The notes under the pieces are model-generated. The model did not search any database and had not been told where the DNA came from. It saw nothing but the letters and a program-made list of their open reading frames with translations. Below are positions 53,050 through 63,026 of a stretch of 64,000 nucleotides of DNA, one piece after another; the first letter of the stretch is position 1, and each line of letters begins with the position of its first letter. The position numbers were made by a program, and so were the translations under genes. The stretch is from Nitrobacter sp047149785 (GTDB lineage Bacteria > Pseudomonadota > Alphaproteobacteria > Rhizobiales > Xanthobacteraceae): NCBI RefSeq assembly GCF_047149785.1, contig NZ_BAAGBE010000001.1, positions 248,001-312,000 of the forward strand, in the 5' to 3' direction.

Positions 53050-53201
53050 CCGGCGGGCGAGAGCTGCACTGTTCCGCGTCACCCCGGTCGCCGTGCGCGT
53101 GGGCTCCGGCGGCGTGGGTCTTTTCTGCACTCACATAAAATTGTTTCCACGAACAGGAAGCTCATGGGGTGGCCAACAGCCAGCCGATGGATAATACTGG
53201 C

Positions 53202-53297
53202 TAGAGCCTTTCCGCTTCTGATGGAATCAGAAGCGGGGCTCATTGGTTTTGATTAGACGCGTTTTCTTCACGCGCACCGGTATCCGCTCCGCTATAG
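53202..53297 (-). repeat. Dispersed repeat family R1, full copy
   Basis: TAGAGCCTTTCCGCTTCTGATGGAATCAGAAGCGGGGCTC hairpin, then gacgcgttttcttcacgcgcaccggtatccgctccgctatag. It ends 33 bases before the GH15 start. Confidence 0.85.
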
Positions 53298-53329
53298 TCT
53301 TCCAGTTTTATTCCGTCGAGCCCTGCCAA

Positions 53330-55123
53330 TTGCCCAGCAATATCGAAGACTATGGAATCATCGGCGACGGCGAGACCGTCGCGCTTGTTGACCGCACGGG
53401 GTCGCTCGACTGGCTTTGCTGGCCGAGTTTCGATTCGGATGCCTGCTTTGCAGCCCTGCTGGGCGATGAGCGCAATGGTCGTTGGCGGATCGCTCCCGCG
53501 GGCGAGGTCGAGCGTTCGACCCGCGGCTACCGCGGTGACAGCCTCATCCTGGAGACCCGGTTCGAAACCGCCGACGGCGCCGTGACCCTGATCGATTTCA
53601 TGCCTCCGCGCGGAACGGCGTCCGACATCGTCAGGCTGGTTCGATGCGATCGCGGCCGCGTGAAAATGCGCATGGATCTGGTGATCCGGTTCGGCTTCGG
53701 GAAAAACGTTCCTTGGGTTCGCCGCACGGAGGACAGGGCGCTCCTCGCCGTTTGCGGGCCCGACATGCTGGTGTTGCGCACCTCTGTCGAGACGCACGGC
53801 GAGGACATGACGACGGTTGCCGACTTCGAGGTGAGCGCCGGCCAGACGGTTCCGTTCGTCATGACCTACGGCGCATCGCATGTCGCCATTCCCCCGCCGA
53901 TCGATGCGGCGGAAGCGTTGAAGGAGACGGAGACGTTCTGGCGGGAGTGGTGCGGCAAGTTCGACTATGACGGGCCGTATCGTGATATCGCGATGCGCTC
54001 GCTGGTCGCCCTGAAGGCGATGATCTACGCGCCATCCGGCGGCATCGTTGCCGCGCCCACGACTTCGCTTCCGGAAAAACTTGGCGGCGCCCGCAATTGG
54101 GACTACCGATTCTGCTGGCTGCGCGACGCGACGTTCACCCTGCTCGCGTTGATGAACAGCGGCTATTATGACGAGGCCTCGGACTGGCACGACTGGCTGC
54201 TGCGGTCCGTCGCGGGCTCGCCCGCCGATATGCAGATCATGTACGGCATTGTCGGGCAGCGGCGGCTGACGGAATGGGAGGCCGACTGGCTGCCCGGCTA
54301 CGAAGGCGCGCAACCGGTCAGGATCGGCAACGCGGCGCATGCGCAGTTGCAGCTCGACGTCTACGGCGAGTTGATGGACGTGTTTCATCAATCGAGGGAG
54401 GCGGACCTCAAGCTGGGCCAGACCACCTGGGCGCTCGAATGCGAACTGCTCGAACATCTTGCAAAGATATGGAATGAGCCGGACGCCGGCATTTGGGAGA
54501 TCAGGGGTCCGGGCAGGCATTTCGTCTCTTCGAAGGTACTGGTCTGGGTGGCGTTCGATCGCGGCATCAAGAGCGCGGAGCATTTCGGCTTCGACGCGCC
54601 GGTCGAGCGCTGGCGCGATCTTCGCGATACCATCCATCGCGACGTCTGCGAGAACGGCTTCGACCGCGAGCAAAACACATTCGTCGAATCCTACGGCTCG
54701 AAGGTGCTGGACGCCAGCACGCTTCTGATTCCATCGGTGGGCTTCCTGCCGCCGTCCGATCCGCGTGTGACGGGACTGCTGGCGGCGGTCGAGAAACATC
54801 TGATGCCGGACGGTTTCGTGCTCCGGCACGATCCGCGCGCGGTGTCCGACGAGCAGCCGCCGATCGAGGGAGCCTTTCTGGCCTGCACGCTCTGGCTCGC
54901 GGATGCCTATGTGCTGCGCGGCGACATTGAGCGCGCCGAGGCGCTGCTGAAGCGGGTTACTGCCGTGGCGAACGATCTCGGTCTGCTGTCGGAGGAATAC
55001 GATACGTCGGCCCGCCGCCTGACCGGCAACTTTCCGCAGGCGCTGACGCACATCGCGCTTGTCAACACCATTCACAATCTCAATGCCGCGCAAAAGCCTG
55101 CGATGCAGCGGGCGAAGACGTAG
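53330..55123 (+). CDS. Glycoside hydrolase family 15 protein (glucoamylase-like)
   Basis: 597 residues with the GH15 bacterial plan: N-terminal beta-sandwich (about 1-210; SNIEDYGIIGDGETVALVDRTGSLDWLC) and an (alpha/alpha)6 barrel with the glucose-site motifs NWDYRFCWLRDATFTL and the C-terminal EGAFLACTLWLADAY. It releases glucose from alpha-glucans or trehalose; cytoplasmic, no signal. I place the start at TTG 53330, where the family's MPS-IEDY opening falls; no ATG fits. It lies by the pentose phosphate genes and may feed them. Confidence 0.88.
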   Translation: MPSNIEDYGIIGDGETVALVDRTGSLDWLCWPSFDSDACFAALLGDERNGRWRIAPAGEVERSTRGYRGDSLILETRFETADGAVTLIDFMPPRGTASDIVRLVRCDRGRVKMRMDLVIRFGFGKNVPWVRRTEDRALLAVCGPDMLVLRTSVETHGEDMTTVADFEVSAGQTVPFVMTYGASHVAIPPPIDAAEALKETETFWREWCGKFDYDGPYRDIAMRSLVALKAMIYAPSGGIVAAPTTSLPEKLGGARNWDYRFCWLRDATFTLLALMNSGYYDEASDWHDWLLRSVAGSPADMQIMYGIVGQRRLTEWEADWLPGYEGAQPVRIGNAAHAQLQLDVYGELMDVFHQSREADLKLGQTTWALECELLEHLAKIWNEPDAGIWEIRGPGRHFVSSKVLVWVAFDRGIKSAEHFGFDAPVERWRDLRDTIHRDVCENGFDREQNTFVESYGSKVLDASTLLIPSVGFLPPSDPRVTGLLAAVEKHLMPDGFVLRHDPRAVSDEQPPIEGAFLACTLWLADAYVLRGDIERAEALLKRVTAVANDLGLLSEEYDTSARRLTGNFPQALTHIALVNTIHNLNAAQKPAMQRAKT

Positions 55124-55152
55124 CAGCTCACCGGTTCGAGCAGCTCACCCGT

Positions 55153-55254
55153 TCGAGTCTGTTTCAACCGCGTTGAATCAGACTCGTCGCTTATCTTTAT
55201 TGTTTGAACATGATCTTTTCCGAAAACCGGTTCACTTTTCGGGATCATGCTCTA
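55153..55254 (-). repeat. Dispersed palindromic repeat, family R2 (copy 2)
   Basis: Inverted copy of 84-186, about 90% alike by eye. The HAD gene reads into its end, which supplies the TGA stop at 55247-55245. Confidence 0.85.
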
Positions 55255-56048
55255 GCGATAATCCGATCGATCGCCTTTGCGAAACCATCGTTTTGATTGG
55301 TGTCGGTGACATGGGAGGCTTGCGCCTTTACGTCGTCGGTCGCGTTGCCCATGGCGAACGACAGGCCGCTTTTGCCGAACATGGCCAGATCGTTCTGCAT
55401 GTCTCCGATGGTGGCGACGGCGCGCGTCGAAATATCGAGGTGCTCAGCCATCATTTCCACGAATGTCCCCTTGTCTCGTCCGGCAGGCGTGATGTCGAGA
55501 TAGTAGCTTTGCGAACGGAAAGCCGCCGCCCGGCCGGCGAGCGCCGTCCGCACTGCGATCTCGCAACGGGCGAGTTTCTCGGGGTCGGCGCTGACGCCAA
55601 CGATCTTGCAGGCGTCGTTTGTGAATTCGTCAAGGCTGGAAACGATGACGGGGGTCATCTTGATGGTGCGCTGCTCATGCGGGATGTAGCGCCCGTCGTC
55701 ACGCGTGACGAACCAGCGATCCGCCGTGAACAGCCAGATATCGACGTCGGGTGCTTTCAGCGCGTCGATGGCCATCCGTGCTGCGGAAGCGGAAATAACC
55801 TCCTTTTGAAGCACCTTGAGGGTGGGATCGACGATCAGGCTGCCGTTGAAGGCGCCGAACGGCAGCCTGAGACCGAGCGGCTCGACCAGCATCCGCATCC
55901 CGAAGGCGGGGCGGCTGCTGGTGATCGTGAAGCCGATATCCCTGTCTGCGAGGTCTTTCACCGCCTTGATCGCGGCTTCCGTCAAACGCTTGTCAGGCGT
56001 CACCAAGGTGCCGTCGACGTCGGAGATCACAAGGGAGATGGGATTCAT
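55245..56048 (-). CDS. HAD-superfamily IIB (Cof-type) phosphatase
   Basis: 267 residues: motif I DVDGTLV with the nucleophilic Asp, Lys in KGTFVEMMAEHL and motif IV GDMQNDLAMF. The C2B cap (about 90-190) places it in the Cof family that dephosphorylates sugar phosphates and similar compounds. It overlaps the gluconokinase stop by 4 bases and ends the five-gene operon. Confidence 0.9.
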   Translation of the reverse strand: MNPISLVISDVDGTLVTPDKRLTEAAIKAVKDLADRDIGFTITSSRPAFGMRMLVEPLGLRLPFGAFNGSLIVDPTLKVLQKEVISASAARMAIDALKAPDVDIWLFTADRWFVTRDDGRYIPHEQRTIKMTPVIVSSLDEFTNDACKIVGVSADPEKLARCEIAVRTALAGRAAAFRSQSYYLDITPAGRDKGTFVEMMAEHLDISTRAVATIGDMQNDLAMFGKSGLSFAMGNATDDVKAQASHVTDTNQNDGFAKAIDRIIARA

Positions 56049-56578
56049 GAAACTGTCTGGCTCCGCTCGAGCACGGTCAGGATGCGATCGGCGATGTCAT
56101 CCACTGTCGCGTCGACATCGACGACGATAGGCCGTTCGTCTTCTGTCGGCTCTTCCAGCGTCTGGAACTGGCTTTGGAGCAGCCCCGACGGCATGAAATG
56201 CGCGTTTCTCGCCCTGAGGCGATCCGCGATCAGGTTCTTGTTGCCGCGCAGATAGACGATGCGGGTATCGCGATGACCCTGTACGAGAATGTCCCGGTAG
56301 GCGCGCTTGAGCGCGGAGCACGCCATGATGATGCTCGTGCCGTTTGCGCGCTTGCGCCCGATCTCGGCGGCAACGGCGCGCAGCCACGACCAGCGGTCGT
56401 CGTCGGTCAAAGCAATGCCGGCGCTCATTTTCTCGATGTTGCTTTTGGAGTGAAACTGGTCGGCATCTTCCACGACCCATCCCAACCGTCGCCCCAGCGC
56501 GTCCGCGATCGTGCTTTTGCCGGATCCGGAGACGCCCATGACGATCAGCGCGCGGAAGGCGGGGTTCGGGTCGCTCAT
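56045..56578 (-). CDS. gntK: Gluconokinase
   Basis: 177 residues, with Walker A GVSGSGKST, EDADQFHSKSNIEKMSAGIALTDDDRWSWL and ACSALKRAYRD, all typical of GntK/IdnK. It phosphorylates gluconate to 6-phosphogluconate, the substrate of the gnd enzyme in the same operon. Both ends overlap neighbours by ATGA, so translation is coupled. Confidence 0.95.
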   Translation of the reverse strand: MSDPNPAFRALIVMGVSGSGKSTIADALGRRLGWVVEDADQFHSKSNIEKMSAGIALTDDDRWSWLRAVAAEIGRKRANGTSIIMACSALKRAYRDILVQGHRDTRIVYLRGNKNLIADRLRARNAHFMPSGLLQSQFQTLEEPTEDERPIVVDVDATVDDIADRILTVLERSQTVS

Positions 56579-57315
56579 GCCGTTCGACCGGCCGCCGCCG
56601 CATCGGTCAGCCACGTCGTGATGCCGTTGGACTGGGCGCGCGCGCCGGGCAGATCGGCGTCCGCCATGATCTTTGACAGGATGTCGCGCTTGGCTTCGCC
56701 GCTGACGAGAAACAGCATCTCGCGGGAGGACGCCAGCGCCGGAAGCGTCAAGGTGACCCTGGGAACGAAAGGTTCGACATGGGCGTGATCGACGCCGACG
56801 GCCCAGCGCTCGGTTTCGCTGAGCGCCTTGTCGCCGGGAAACAGTGAAGCGGTGTGACCGTCCGGTCCGAGTCCCATCAGCACGAGATCGAACAATGGCT
56901 TCGTCGCATCCAGGCGGAGCGCGCCGTAAAAGGTCTGGAGTTCGCGCTCGTAAAGCCGGGCCGCCGTATCCGGATCGGGCGCATCGGTCGGGACGGGATG
57001 GATATTCTCGGGCGGAGCGCAGCGGTCGAGGAAAATGGCCCTGGCCATCGCCATGTTGTTGCGTGGATCGCCCGCGCTTACGAAACGCTCGTCCCCGATG
57101 AACCAGTGAACGCGATCCCAGGCGATGCGCGAGCGATAGTCCGGACTCCCCAGCAGCGCGTAGAGCGCTTTCGGGCCGGAGCCGCCGGTCAGGCAAATCG
57201 CCGGCTGGATTCGACTCTCGGCAATTCGGGCGATCAGATGCTCCGCGGCTTCGGTCGCGACTGCCTGCGCATCCGCCAGGACCTGAAACCTGCGGCCGGC
57301 TTCAGTCGAAGTCAT
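56575..57315 (-). CDS. pgl: 6-phosphogluconolactonase
   Basis: 246 residues of the DevB/SugarP_isomerase fold, with LTGGSGPKALY, WFIGDERFV and LMGLGPDGHTASLFPG. It hydrolyses 6-phosphogluconolactone made by G6PD. Start overlaps the zwf stop by ATGA. Confidence 0.95.
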   Translation of the reverse strand: MTSTEAGRRFQVLADAQAVATEAAEHLIARIAESRIQPAICLTGGSGPKALYALLGSPDYRSRIAWDRVHWFIGDERFVSAGDPRNNMAMARAIFLDRCAPPENIHPVPTDAPDPDTAARLYERELQTFYGALRLDATKPLFDLVLMGLGPDGHTASLFPGDKALSETERWAVGVDHAHVEPFVPRVTLTLPALASSREMLFLVSGEAKRDILSKIMADADLPGARAQSNGITTWLTDAAAAGRTA

Positions 57316-58826
57316 GTCAGCTTGCGCCAATGGCGGCCGTCCCGCGCCAGCAGTTCGTCGGCCTCGGCCGGGCCTTCGCTGCCTGCCCGGTAACTGACCA
57401 GCCCGTCGGCGCCGGCCTTCTTCCAGGCGTCGAGAAACGGCTGAACTGCCTGCCAGCCGGCTTCCACGCCATCGGCGCGCTGAAACAGGATGTTGTCGCC
57501 GATCATGCAATCGTAGATCAGCGTCTCATACCCCGTGCTCGGCTCCGCCTTGAAGTAGTCCTTGTAGCGGAATTTCATCTCGACGCCGTCGATCGAGATC
57601 GTGGGGCCGGGCACCTTGGTGTTGAATTGCAGCGTAATGCCTTCGGCGGGTTCGATGCCGATGACCAGGTAGTTCTGCGACAGCCGATCGACCGGCGTGG
57701 AGCGGAACATCGCGAACGGCGCCTGCTTGAACTTGATCGCCACCTCGGTGCGCTTCAGGCCGAGCGCCTTGCCGGTTCGCAGGTAGAAGGGAACGCCGGC
57801 CCAGCGCCAGTTGTCGATCGTCAGCTTCAGCGCCACATAGGTTTCCGTGGTGCTGTCAGGTTTCACATCCGGCGTCTTGCGATAATCGCCGACCGCGTCA
57901 TTGCCGTCTTGCCCGGCGCAATATTGCCCGCGCACGGAGTTGCCGAGCGCCTCCGCGGGGGTCTGGGTCTGGATTGCCGCAAGCACTTCCGCCTTTTCCG
58001 AGCGCACCGCGCTGGCTTCGAATCGTCTCGGCGGCTCCATCGTCACGAGCGACAGCAACTGGAACAGGTGGTTCGGCACCATGTCCCGCAGCGCTCCGGT
58101 CACGTCGTAGAAACTGCCGCGATGCCCGACCGCGAGCTTTTCGTCGACGGTGATCTGAATATGGTCGATGTGGTTGCGATTCCAGATCGGCTCGAACATC
58201 CCGTTGGCGAAGCGAAGCACGAGAATGTTCTGGACCGTTTCCTTGCCGAGATAGTGATCGATCCGATAGATCTGATGCTCGTCGGCGATCTTGAGCAGCT
58301 TGTCGTTGAGGGCTTTGGCCGACGCAAGGTCGGTGCCGAACGGTTTTTCGACCACCAGCCTGCGCCAGGCGCCGTGCTGTTCGCGGAGCAAGCCGACCCG
58401 GCCGAGTTGTTCGGCGATCGGCGCGAATGCGGCAGGGGGGACCGCAAGATAGAACAGGCGATTGCCGCACGTTCCCTTTTCGGTCTCCAGCTTTTCAAAC
58501 GCCTTGCTCAACGTGTCGAACGAGGCGGGATCGGACGGATCGGCTTCCAGACAGGTCAGGCAACGAAGCACCCTTTGGGCAATGTCTTCTTTGACGGGCC
58601 GCGTGGCGTGCTTGTTCAATCCCTCCATCAGGCTTTGCCGGAGGTCGTCTTCCGACATCTGCTTGCGGACGATGCCGACGATGCAGAACTGCTCCGGCAG
58701 CAGGTCGGATTCGGCGAGATTGTAGAGGGCGGGAATGACGAGGCGATGGGTGAGATCGCCGGTAACGCCGAAGATGACGAAGCAGCAGGGCTCGGGCCTG
58801 CGCGGCTTGTTGCTTGCGTCCGTCAT
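57312..58826 (-). CDS. zwf: Glucose-6-phosphate 1-dehydrogenase
   Basis: 504 residues: N-terminal NAD(P)-binding part (FVIFGVTGDLTHR), the active-site RIDHYLGKE with the catalytic His, and the beta+alpha domain to the end. First step of the oxidative pentose phosphate path, giving NADPH. Its ATG overlaps the gnd stop (TGATG). Genes downstream complete the lactone step. Confidence 0.97.
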   Translation of the reverse strand: MTDASNKPRRPEPCCFVIFGVTGDLTHRLVIPALYNLAESDLLPEQFCIVGIVRKQMSEDDLRQSLMEGLNKHATRPVKEDIAQRVLRCLTCLEADPSDPASFDTLSKAFEKLETEKGTCGNRLFYLAVPPAAFAPIAEQLGRVGLLREQHGAWRRLVVEKPFGTDLASAKALNDKLLKIADEHQIYRIDHYLGKETVQNILVLRFANGMFEPIWNRNHIDHIQITVDEKLAVGHRGSFYDVTGALRDMVPNHLFQLLSLVTMEPPRRFEASAVRSEKAEVLAAIQTQTPAEALGNSVRGQYCAGQDGNDAVGDYRKTPDVKPDSTTETYVALKLTIDNWRWAGVPFYLRTGKALGLKRTEVAIKFKQAPFAMFRSTPVDRLSQNYLVIGIEPAEGITLQFNTKVPGPTISIDGVEMKFRYKDYFKAEPSTGYETLIYDCMIGDNILFQRADGVEAGWQAVQPFLDAWKKAGADGLVSYRAGSEGPAEADELLARDGRHWRKLT

Positions 58827-59839
58827 CAGCTCGCGGTCCTCTGCTTCGCGGAGGAGTCCACTTCTCCCGGCTCCTTGTGACCGCCGAATCCCTCGCGCAT
58901 CGCCGAGAGGATTTTTTCGGCGAACGTATGTTGCCGGCGCGAACGGAATCGCGCGAACAGCGCCGCCGTCAGGACGTCGGCCGGGACGGCTTCGTCAATT
59001 GCGGCGTTGACCGTCCAGCGACCCTCGCCGGAATCCGCGACGAATCCCGAATAGGCTTCCAGCGTCTCGCTGCGGGCCAGCGCAGCCGCCGTGAGATCGA
59101 GCAGCCAGGAGGGAATGACGCTGCCGCGCCGCCAGACCTCGGCAACGTCGGCGAGATCGAGCTTGAAACGATGATCCTCCGGCAGGGCATCGACGTTCGC
59201 GTTCTTGAGAATGTCGAAACCTTCGGCATAGGCCTGCATCAGGCCATATTCGATTCCGTTGTGCACCATCTTGACGAAATGGCCGGCGCCGACCGGACCG
59301 GCGTGGAGATATCCCTGTTCGACGCGCGGATCGCGGCCGTCACGGCTCGGCGTTCTCGGAATGTCGCCGCGGCCGGGCGCCATTGTCGCGAAAATAGGAT
59401 CGAGCCGGTCGACCACCGCCTTGTCGCCGCCGATCATCATGCAGTAACCGCGCTCAAGGCCCCAGACTCCGCCGCTGGTGCCGACATCGACGTAATGGAT
59501 GCCTTTCTCGCGCAGTGTCCTCGCCCGCCGGATGTCGTCCTGCCAGAAGGTGTTGCCGCCGTCGATGACGACGTCGTCGCGTTCAAGCAGTCCGGCGATC
59601 GTCTCGATGGTGGACTCCGTGATCGCGCCGGCAGGCAGCATGACCCAGACGGCGCGGGGCTTTTCGAGCTTCCTGATGAAGTCTTCGAGATCGCTCGCGC
59701 CCGTCGCTCCCTCTGCGGCGACCGTGGCGACGGCCTGATCGTTTTTGTCGTAGACGACGGCCTGATGGCCTCCCTTTTTCATCAGCCGGCGAACGATGTT
59801 GGCCCCCATTCGCCCCAAGCCGATCATGCCTATCTGCAT
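58826..59839 (-). CDS. gnd: 6-phosphogluconate dehydrogenase (decarboxylating, short form)
   Basis: 337 residues, the short YqeC/GndA-type form. NAD(P)-binding GLGRMGANI at the start, DGGNTFWQDD, GTSGGVWGLERGYCMMIGG and the catalytic Lys in GHFVKMVHNGIEYGLMQAYAEG. It makes ribulose 5-phosphate, CO2 and reduced cofactor; the short form often prefers NAD. GGAGG lies 9 bases before the ATG at 59839. First gene of gnd-zwf-pgl-gntK-HAD. Confidence 0.94.
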   Translation of the reverse strand: MQIGMIGLGRMGANIVRRLMKKGGHQAVVYDKNDQAVATVAAEGATGASDLEDFIRKLEKPRAVWVMLPAGAITESTIETIAGLLERDDVVIDGGNTFWQDDIRRARTLREKGIHYVDVGTSGGVWGLERGYCMMIGGDKAVVDRLDPIFATMAPGRGDIPRTPSRDGRDPRVEQGYLHAGPVGAGHFVKMVHNGIEYGLMQAYAEGFDILKNANVDALPEDHRFKLDLADVAEVWRRGSVIPSWLLDLTAAALARSETLEAYSGFVADSGEGRWTVNAAIDEAVPADVLTAALFARFRSRRQHTFAEKILSAMREGFGGHKEPGEVDSSAKQRTAS

Positions 59840-60104
59840 TCGTCCAATCCTCCATTCGGGCGCCGGCAGACGGAATGGGTATCCCAAACGCTGTCTGAGG
59901 CTAAATGATGCTTGCGTTTCAGGGTGTTGCGCAACACCGCCTTCGGAATGTGTTCAGGGGGATTGGACGGCGTTGAAGTCGGCGGTCGTCGAGGGAAGTG
60001 GTGAAGGGCATATGCACCAGAGGAATATTTGTTCCCGACGCGTCATCGCATTTGCGTGAGCGCGCCGGGCTTGCCGCCATCGCGAGAGCCTCGAGGGATG
60101 CCGA

Positions 60105-62957
60105 TCAACTCAGAGCCTCGGTGATCGCGTCGCCGAGTCGCGACAGGCCGGATCGAAGATCGCCCTTCAGATGCACGTGCAGCGCTCGCCGTCCGCGCCC
60201 GGTGAGCACATCGAAATCGCCGCGCGCCTGCGCCGTTTTGATGATGCCGAAGCTTGTTTTCCGGCCGGGGATTTTCAGGTCTCTTGCGTCGTCGGCGGTG
60301 ATCTGAAGGAAGACGCCGCTGTCGGGGCCGCCCTTGTAGGCCTGGCCGGTCGAATGCAGGAAGCGCGGGCCGAACTCGGCGCAGGTAGCGACTTTTTCCC
60401 GGTCGCGCACCGCGAGGCGCATCCGCTGCAGGTCGCCGATATGCTCGTGGTCACGCGCGATGTAAGCCAGCAGCGCGACGTAGTCGCCGGGCTCCGTGCG
60501 CGCGAAGTGCGCCTTGAGCCATGAGGGCAGATCGCCGTCTGCGCCTTTCTCGCGCAAGGCGCGTGCATTTTCAGCGTCGGTGTAGAGATCGAAACCGGCG
60601 GTGGAAACCGCGGGCTCCTCGTCCGGAAGCCTGCCGGTCTTTTCGAACGCGGCCGTCAACTCGCGGGTCCTGACCTTGGCGGCCTCGACGTCCGGCTGAT
60701 TGAACGGATTGATGCCGAGGACCGCGCCGGCGACCGCGACCGCCATCTCGAACCGGAAGAACTCCTGGCCGATCTGATCGATCGACTTCATCACGATCCG
60801 GACCACCGGATGTCCGGCGTTCTCCAGCGCGCGCAGTTTTTCGTCATGGGCGACGTCGTCATCGCCGATGGTGCGGATGTCGATGAAGAAACGGTCGTTG
60901 CCGTAGAGGCTTGCATCGCCGAGCGGCTCGCCTTCGATCGGGATCAGGCCCTTGCCTTCCTTGCCGGTCGATTCGGCGATCAACTGCTCCGCCCATGCGC
61001 CGAAATCGGCGATTTTCCGTGACGACAGGATCGTGATCTTGTCGCGGCCTTCGCGCCCGGCGAGACCCATGGCCAGACCGAACTGGACGCCGGGATTGTC
61101 CTGCGGAGGCACGTCGGCGCCGCAGGACCGCGCCATGACGAGGGTGCTCCCGAGTAATCCCGTCACGTCGATTCCAGCCGTCGCGGCCGGGACCAGGCCG
61201 AACGGGGATAGCACCGAATAACGGCCGCCGATTGCGGGGTCGCCGTGAAACGTGCGGGCATAACCGAGCTTTGCCGCTTCCTTGTCGAGCGACGAGCCGG
61301 GGTCGGTGACCGCGATGAAGCGATGGCCTGCCTTGTCCGCGCCGACAGCCTTCGCCACACGCGCGTGAAAATAGTCCTTCAGCACATTCGGCTCGGTGGT
61401 GCCGCCGGACTTGCTGGATACGATAAAGACGGTCCTTGCGATATCGATGGCAGCCTCAAGCGCACGGATCTGGGCGGGGTCTGTGGAGTCCAGCACATGA
61501 AGTTTCGGGAAACCGGCGGCCTTCGCAAACGTCGTCGCCAGCACCTCCGGGCCCAGGCTCGATCCGCCCATGCCGAGAACGACCGCGTCGGTGAAGTGCT
61601 GCTTCTTCACCCGCTGCGCATAGTCCTCGTAGTCGGCCGCGCGGTCGAATTCCGCGGCGGGGCTCCTGAGCCAGCCCAGCCATTTGTTTTCGTCCGCGCC
61701 GGTCCAGACGGTCTTATCCCGCTGCCACAATTTGCGGACGGTACCGGCGGCCCGCCAGTCCTCCGTCTGCTCCGCGACGGATTTCGCCATGGCCGGGCCA
61801 AGGGACAGCGTCTGCTGGCCGAGGGTGGTGCCGAGAATTTTCGCCCGTTTGCGGGCGACGGCGCCGAGCAGCTTGTCGGCCGCATCGTCGAACAATTGCA
61901 CGCCTTCCTTGACGAGATTCCGGGTGACCGCATCAAGCGAAATTCCCGCATTCGCGAGCGCGGCGAGCGTTTGCCGCGCCTCATCGAGATTGTCCTCGAG
62001 GCTGTCGCGCGGCCTGCCGTGATCGCGAAAGGCATCAAGAGTTGCCGGGGGGACGGTGTTGACCGTGTCCCTGCCGATCAGTTCCTCCACGTAGAGAACG
62101 TCGCTATAATCCTTGTTCTTGGTCCCGGTCGAGGCCCACAGCAACCGCTGCGGCCGCGCGCCCTTGGCTTCCAGCGCCTGCCAGGCCTCGCCCGCAAACA
62201 GTCGCTTGTAGTCCTGATAGGCGAGCTTGGCGTTGGCGATGGCGATCTTGCCCTTGAGCGATGCGAGGCGCTGCTTTTCCGCCGGATCGTTGGCCTGAGC
62301 GATCTTCTCGTCGAGTTGCTTGTCGACGGCGCTATCGATGCGGCTGACGAAGAAACTGGCGACGCTCGCGACGTGCGAGGGATCGCCGCCCTTGCGAATA
62401 TACTCCTGAAGTCCCGCCAGATACGCCTCTGCGACCTCGATATAGACTTTCTGCGAGAACAGCAGCGTGATGTTGATGCTGATGCCTGCGGCGATCAGAT
62501 GGCGGATGGCGGGCAGTCCCTCCGGCGTCGCGGGCACCTTGATCATCAGGTTCTTGCGGTTGACGGATTTCCACAGCCTCTCGGCCTCGATAATCGTCGC
62601 GTTTGTATCATTGGCCAGATAGGGCGAGACCTCCAGGCTGACGAAACCATCCCTGCCATCGAGTTCGTCATAGACGGGCCGCAGCACGTCGGCGGCGTGC
62701 TGGATGTCCTCGACTGCGAGCTGCTCGTAAAGGCCGGCCACGGACCTGTCGCCTTTTTCAAGAATGGCGGCGATGGCGCCGTCATATTCGTCAGAATTCC
62801 CGATGGCTTTCTCGAAAATCGACGGATTGGAGGTGACCCCGCGGACGCCGTCGGTCTCGACGAGATGTTTCAGGTCGCCCCTGGCGATGAAGCCGCGCGC
62901 GAGAAAATCGAGCCAGACGGCCTGGCCGTGACTTTGCAGTTCTTTGACAGGATTCAT
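60105..62957 (-). CDS. Bifunctional transaldolase / glucose-6-phosphate isomerase
   Basis: 950 residues: transaldolase (about 1-365) with GVTSNPSIFEKAI and the Schiff-base Lys in NLMIKVPATPEGL, then phosphoglucose isomerase (about 370-950) with GMGGSSLGPEV, FIVSSKSGGTTEPN and QFGLAMG. The fused Tal-Pgi form is known in several bacteria; each half is usually coded apart. It links the pentose phosphate and glycolytic pools. The ATG at 62957 lacks a strong ribosome site. Confidence 0.95.
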   Translation of the reverse strand: MNPVKELQSHGQAVWLDFLARGFIARGDLKHLVETDGVRGVTSNPSIFEKAIGNSDEYDGAIAAILEKGDRSVAGLYEQLAVEDIQHAADVLRPVYDELDGRDGFVSLEVSPYLANDTNATIIEAERLWKSVNRKNLMIKVPATPEGLPAIRHLIAAGISINITLLFSQKVYIEVAEAYLAGLQEYIRKGGDPSHVASVASFFVSRIDSAVDKQLDEKIAQANDPAEKQRLASLKGKIAIANAKLAYQDYKRLFAGEAWQALEAKGARPQRLLWASTGTKNKDYSDVLYVEELIGRDTVNTVPPATLDAFRDHGRPRDSLEDNLDEARQTLAALANAGISLDAVTRNLVKEGVQLFDDAADKLLGAVARKRAKILGTTLGQQTLSLGPAMAKSVAEQTEDWRAAGTVRKLWQRDKTVWTGADENKWLGWLRSPAAEFDRAADYEDYAQRVKKQHFTDAVVLGMGGSSLGPEVLATTFAKAAGFPKLHVLDSTDPAQIRALEAAIDIARTVFIVSSKSGGTTEPNVLKDYFHARVAKAVGADKAGHRFIAVTDPGSSLDKEAAKLGYARTFHGDPAIGGRYSVLSPFGLVPAATAGIDVTGLLGSTLVMARSCGADVPPQDNPGVQFGLAMGLAGREGRDKITILSSRKIADFGAWAEQLIAESTGKEGKGLIPIEGEPLGDASLYGNDRFFIDIRTIGDDDVAHDEKLRALENAGHPVVRIVMKSIDQIGQEFFRFEMAVAVAGAVLGINPFNQPDVEAAKVRTRELTAAFEKTGRLPDEEPAVSTAGFDLYTDAENARALREKGADGDLPSWLKAHFARTEPGDYVALLAYIARDHEHIGDLQRMRLAVRDREKVATCAEFGPRFLHSTGQAYKGGPDSGVFLQITADDARDLKIPGRKTSFGIIKTAQARGDFDVLTGRGRRALHVHLKGDLRSGLSRLGDAITEALS

Positions 62958-62997
62958 GATGTTCTTCTGTGTTCTGACGCCGCGCCGTCTGAAGGAA

Positions 62998-63026
62998 TTT
63001 TCTGGCCCGCCAGCGAGGTTTGTCAA
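62998..63026 (-). promoter_or_regulatory. Predicted promoter of tal-pgi
   Basis: TTGACA (63026-63021) and AGAAAA (63003-62998) with a 17-base spacer on the minus strand, 41 bases before the start codon. The rest of the 386-base gap to 63343 shows no gene or repeat. Confidence 0.55.

Noticed and set aside
51262..53130. Long minus-strand frame antisense to the GGDEF/EAL gene
   Set aside because: The plus strand carries intact GGDEF and EAL motifs; the antisense frame has none.
53240..55093. 617-codon minus-strand frame antisense to GH15
   Set aside because: Shadow frame with His/Arg-rich composition and no domain.
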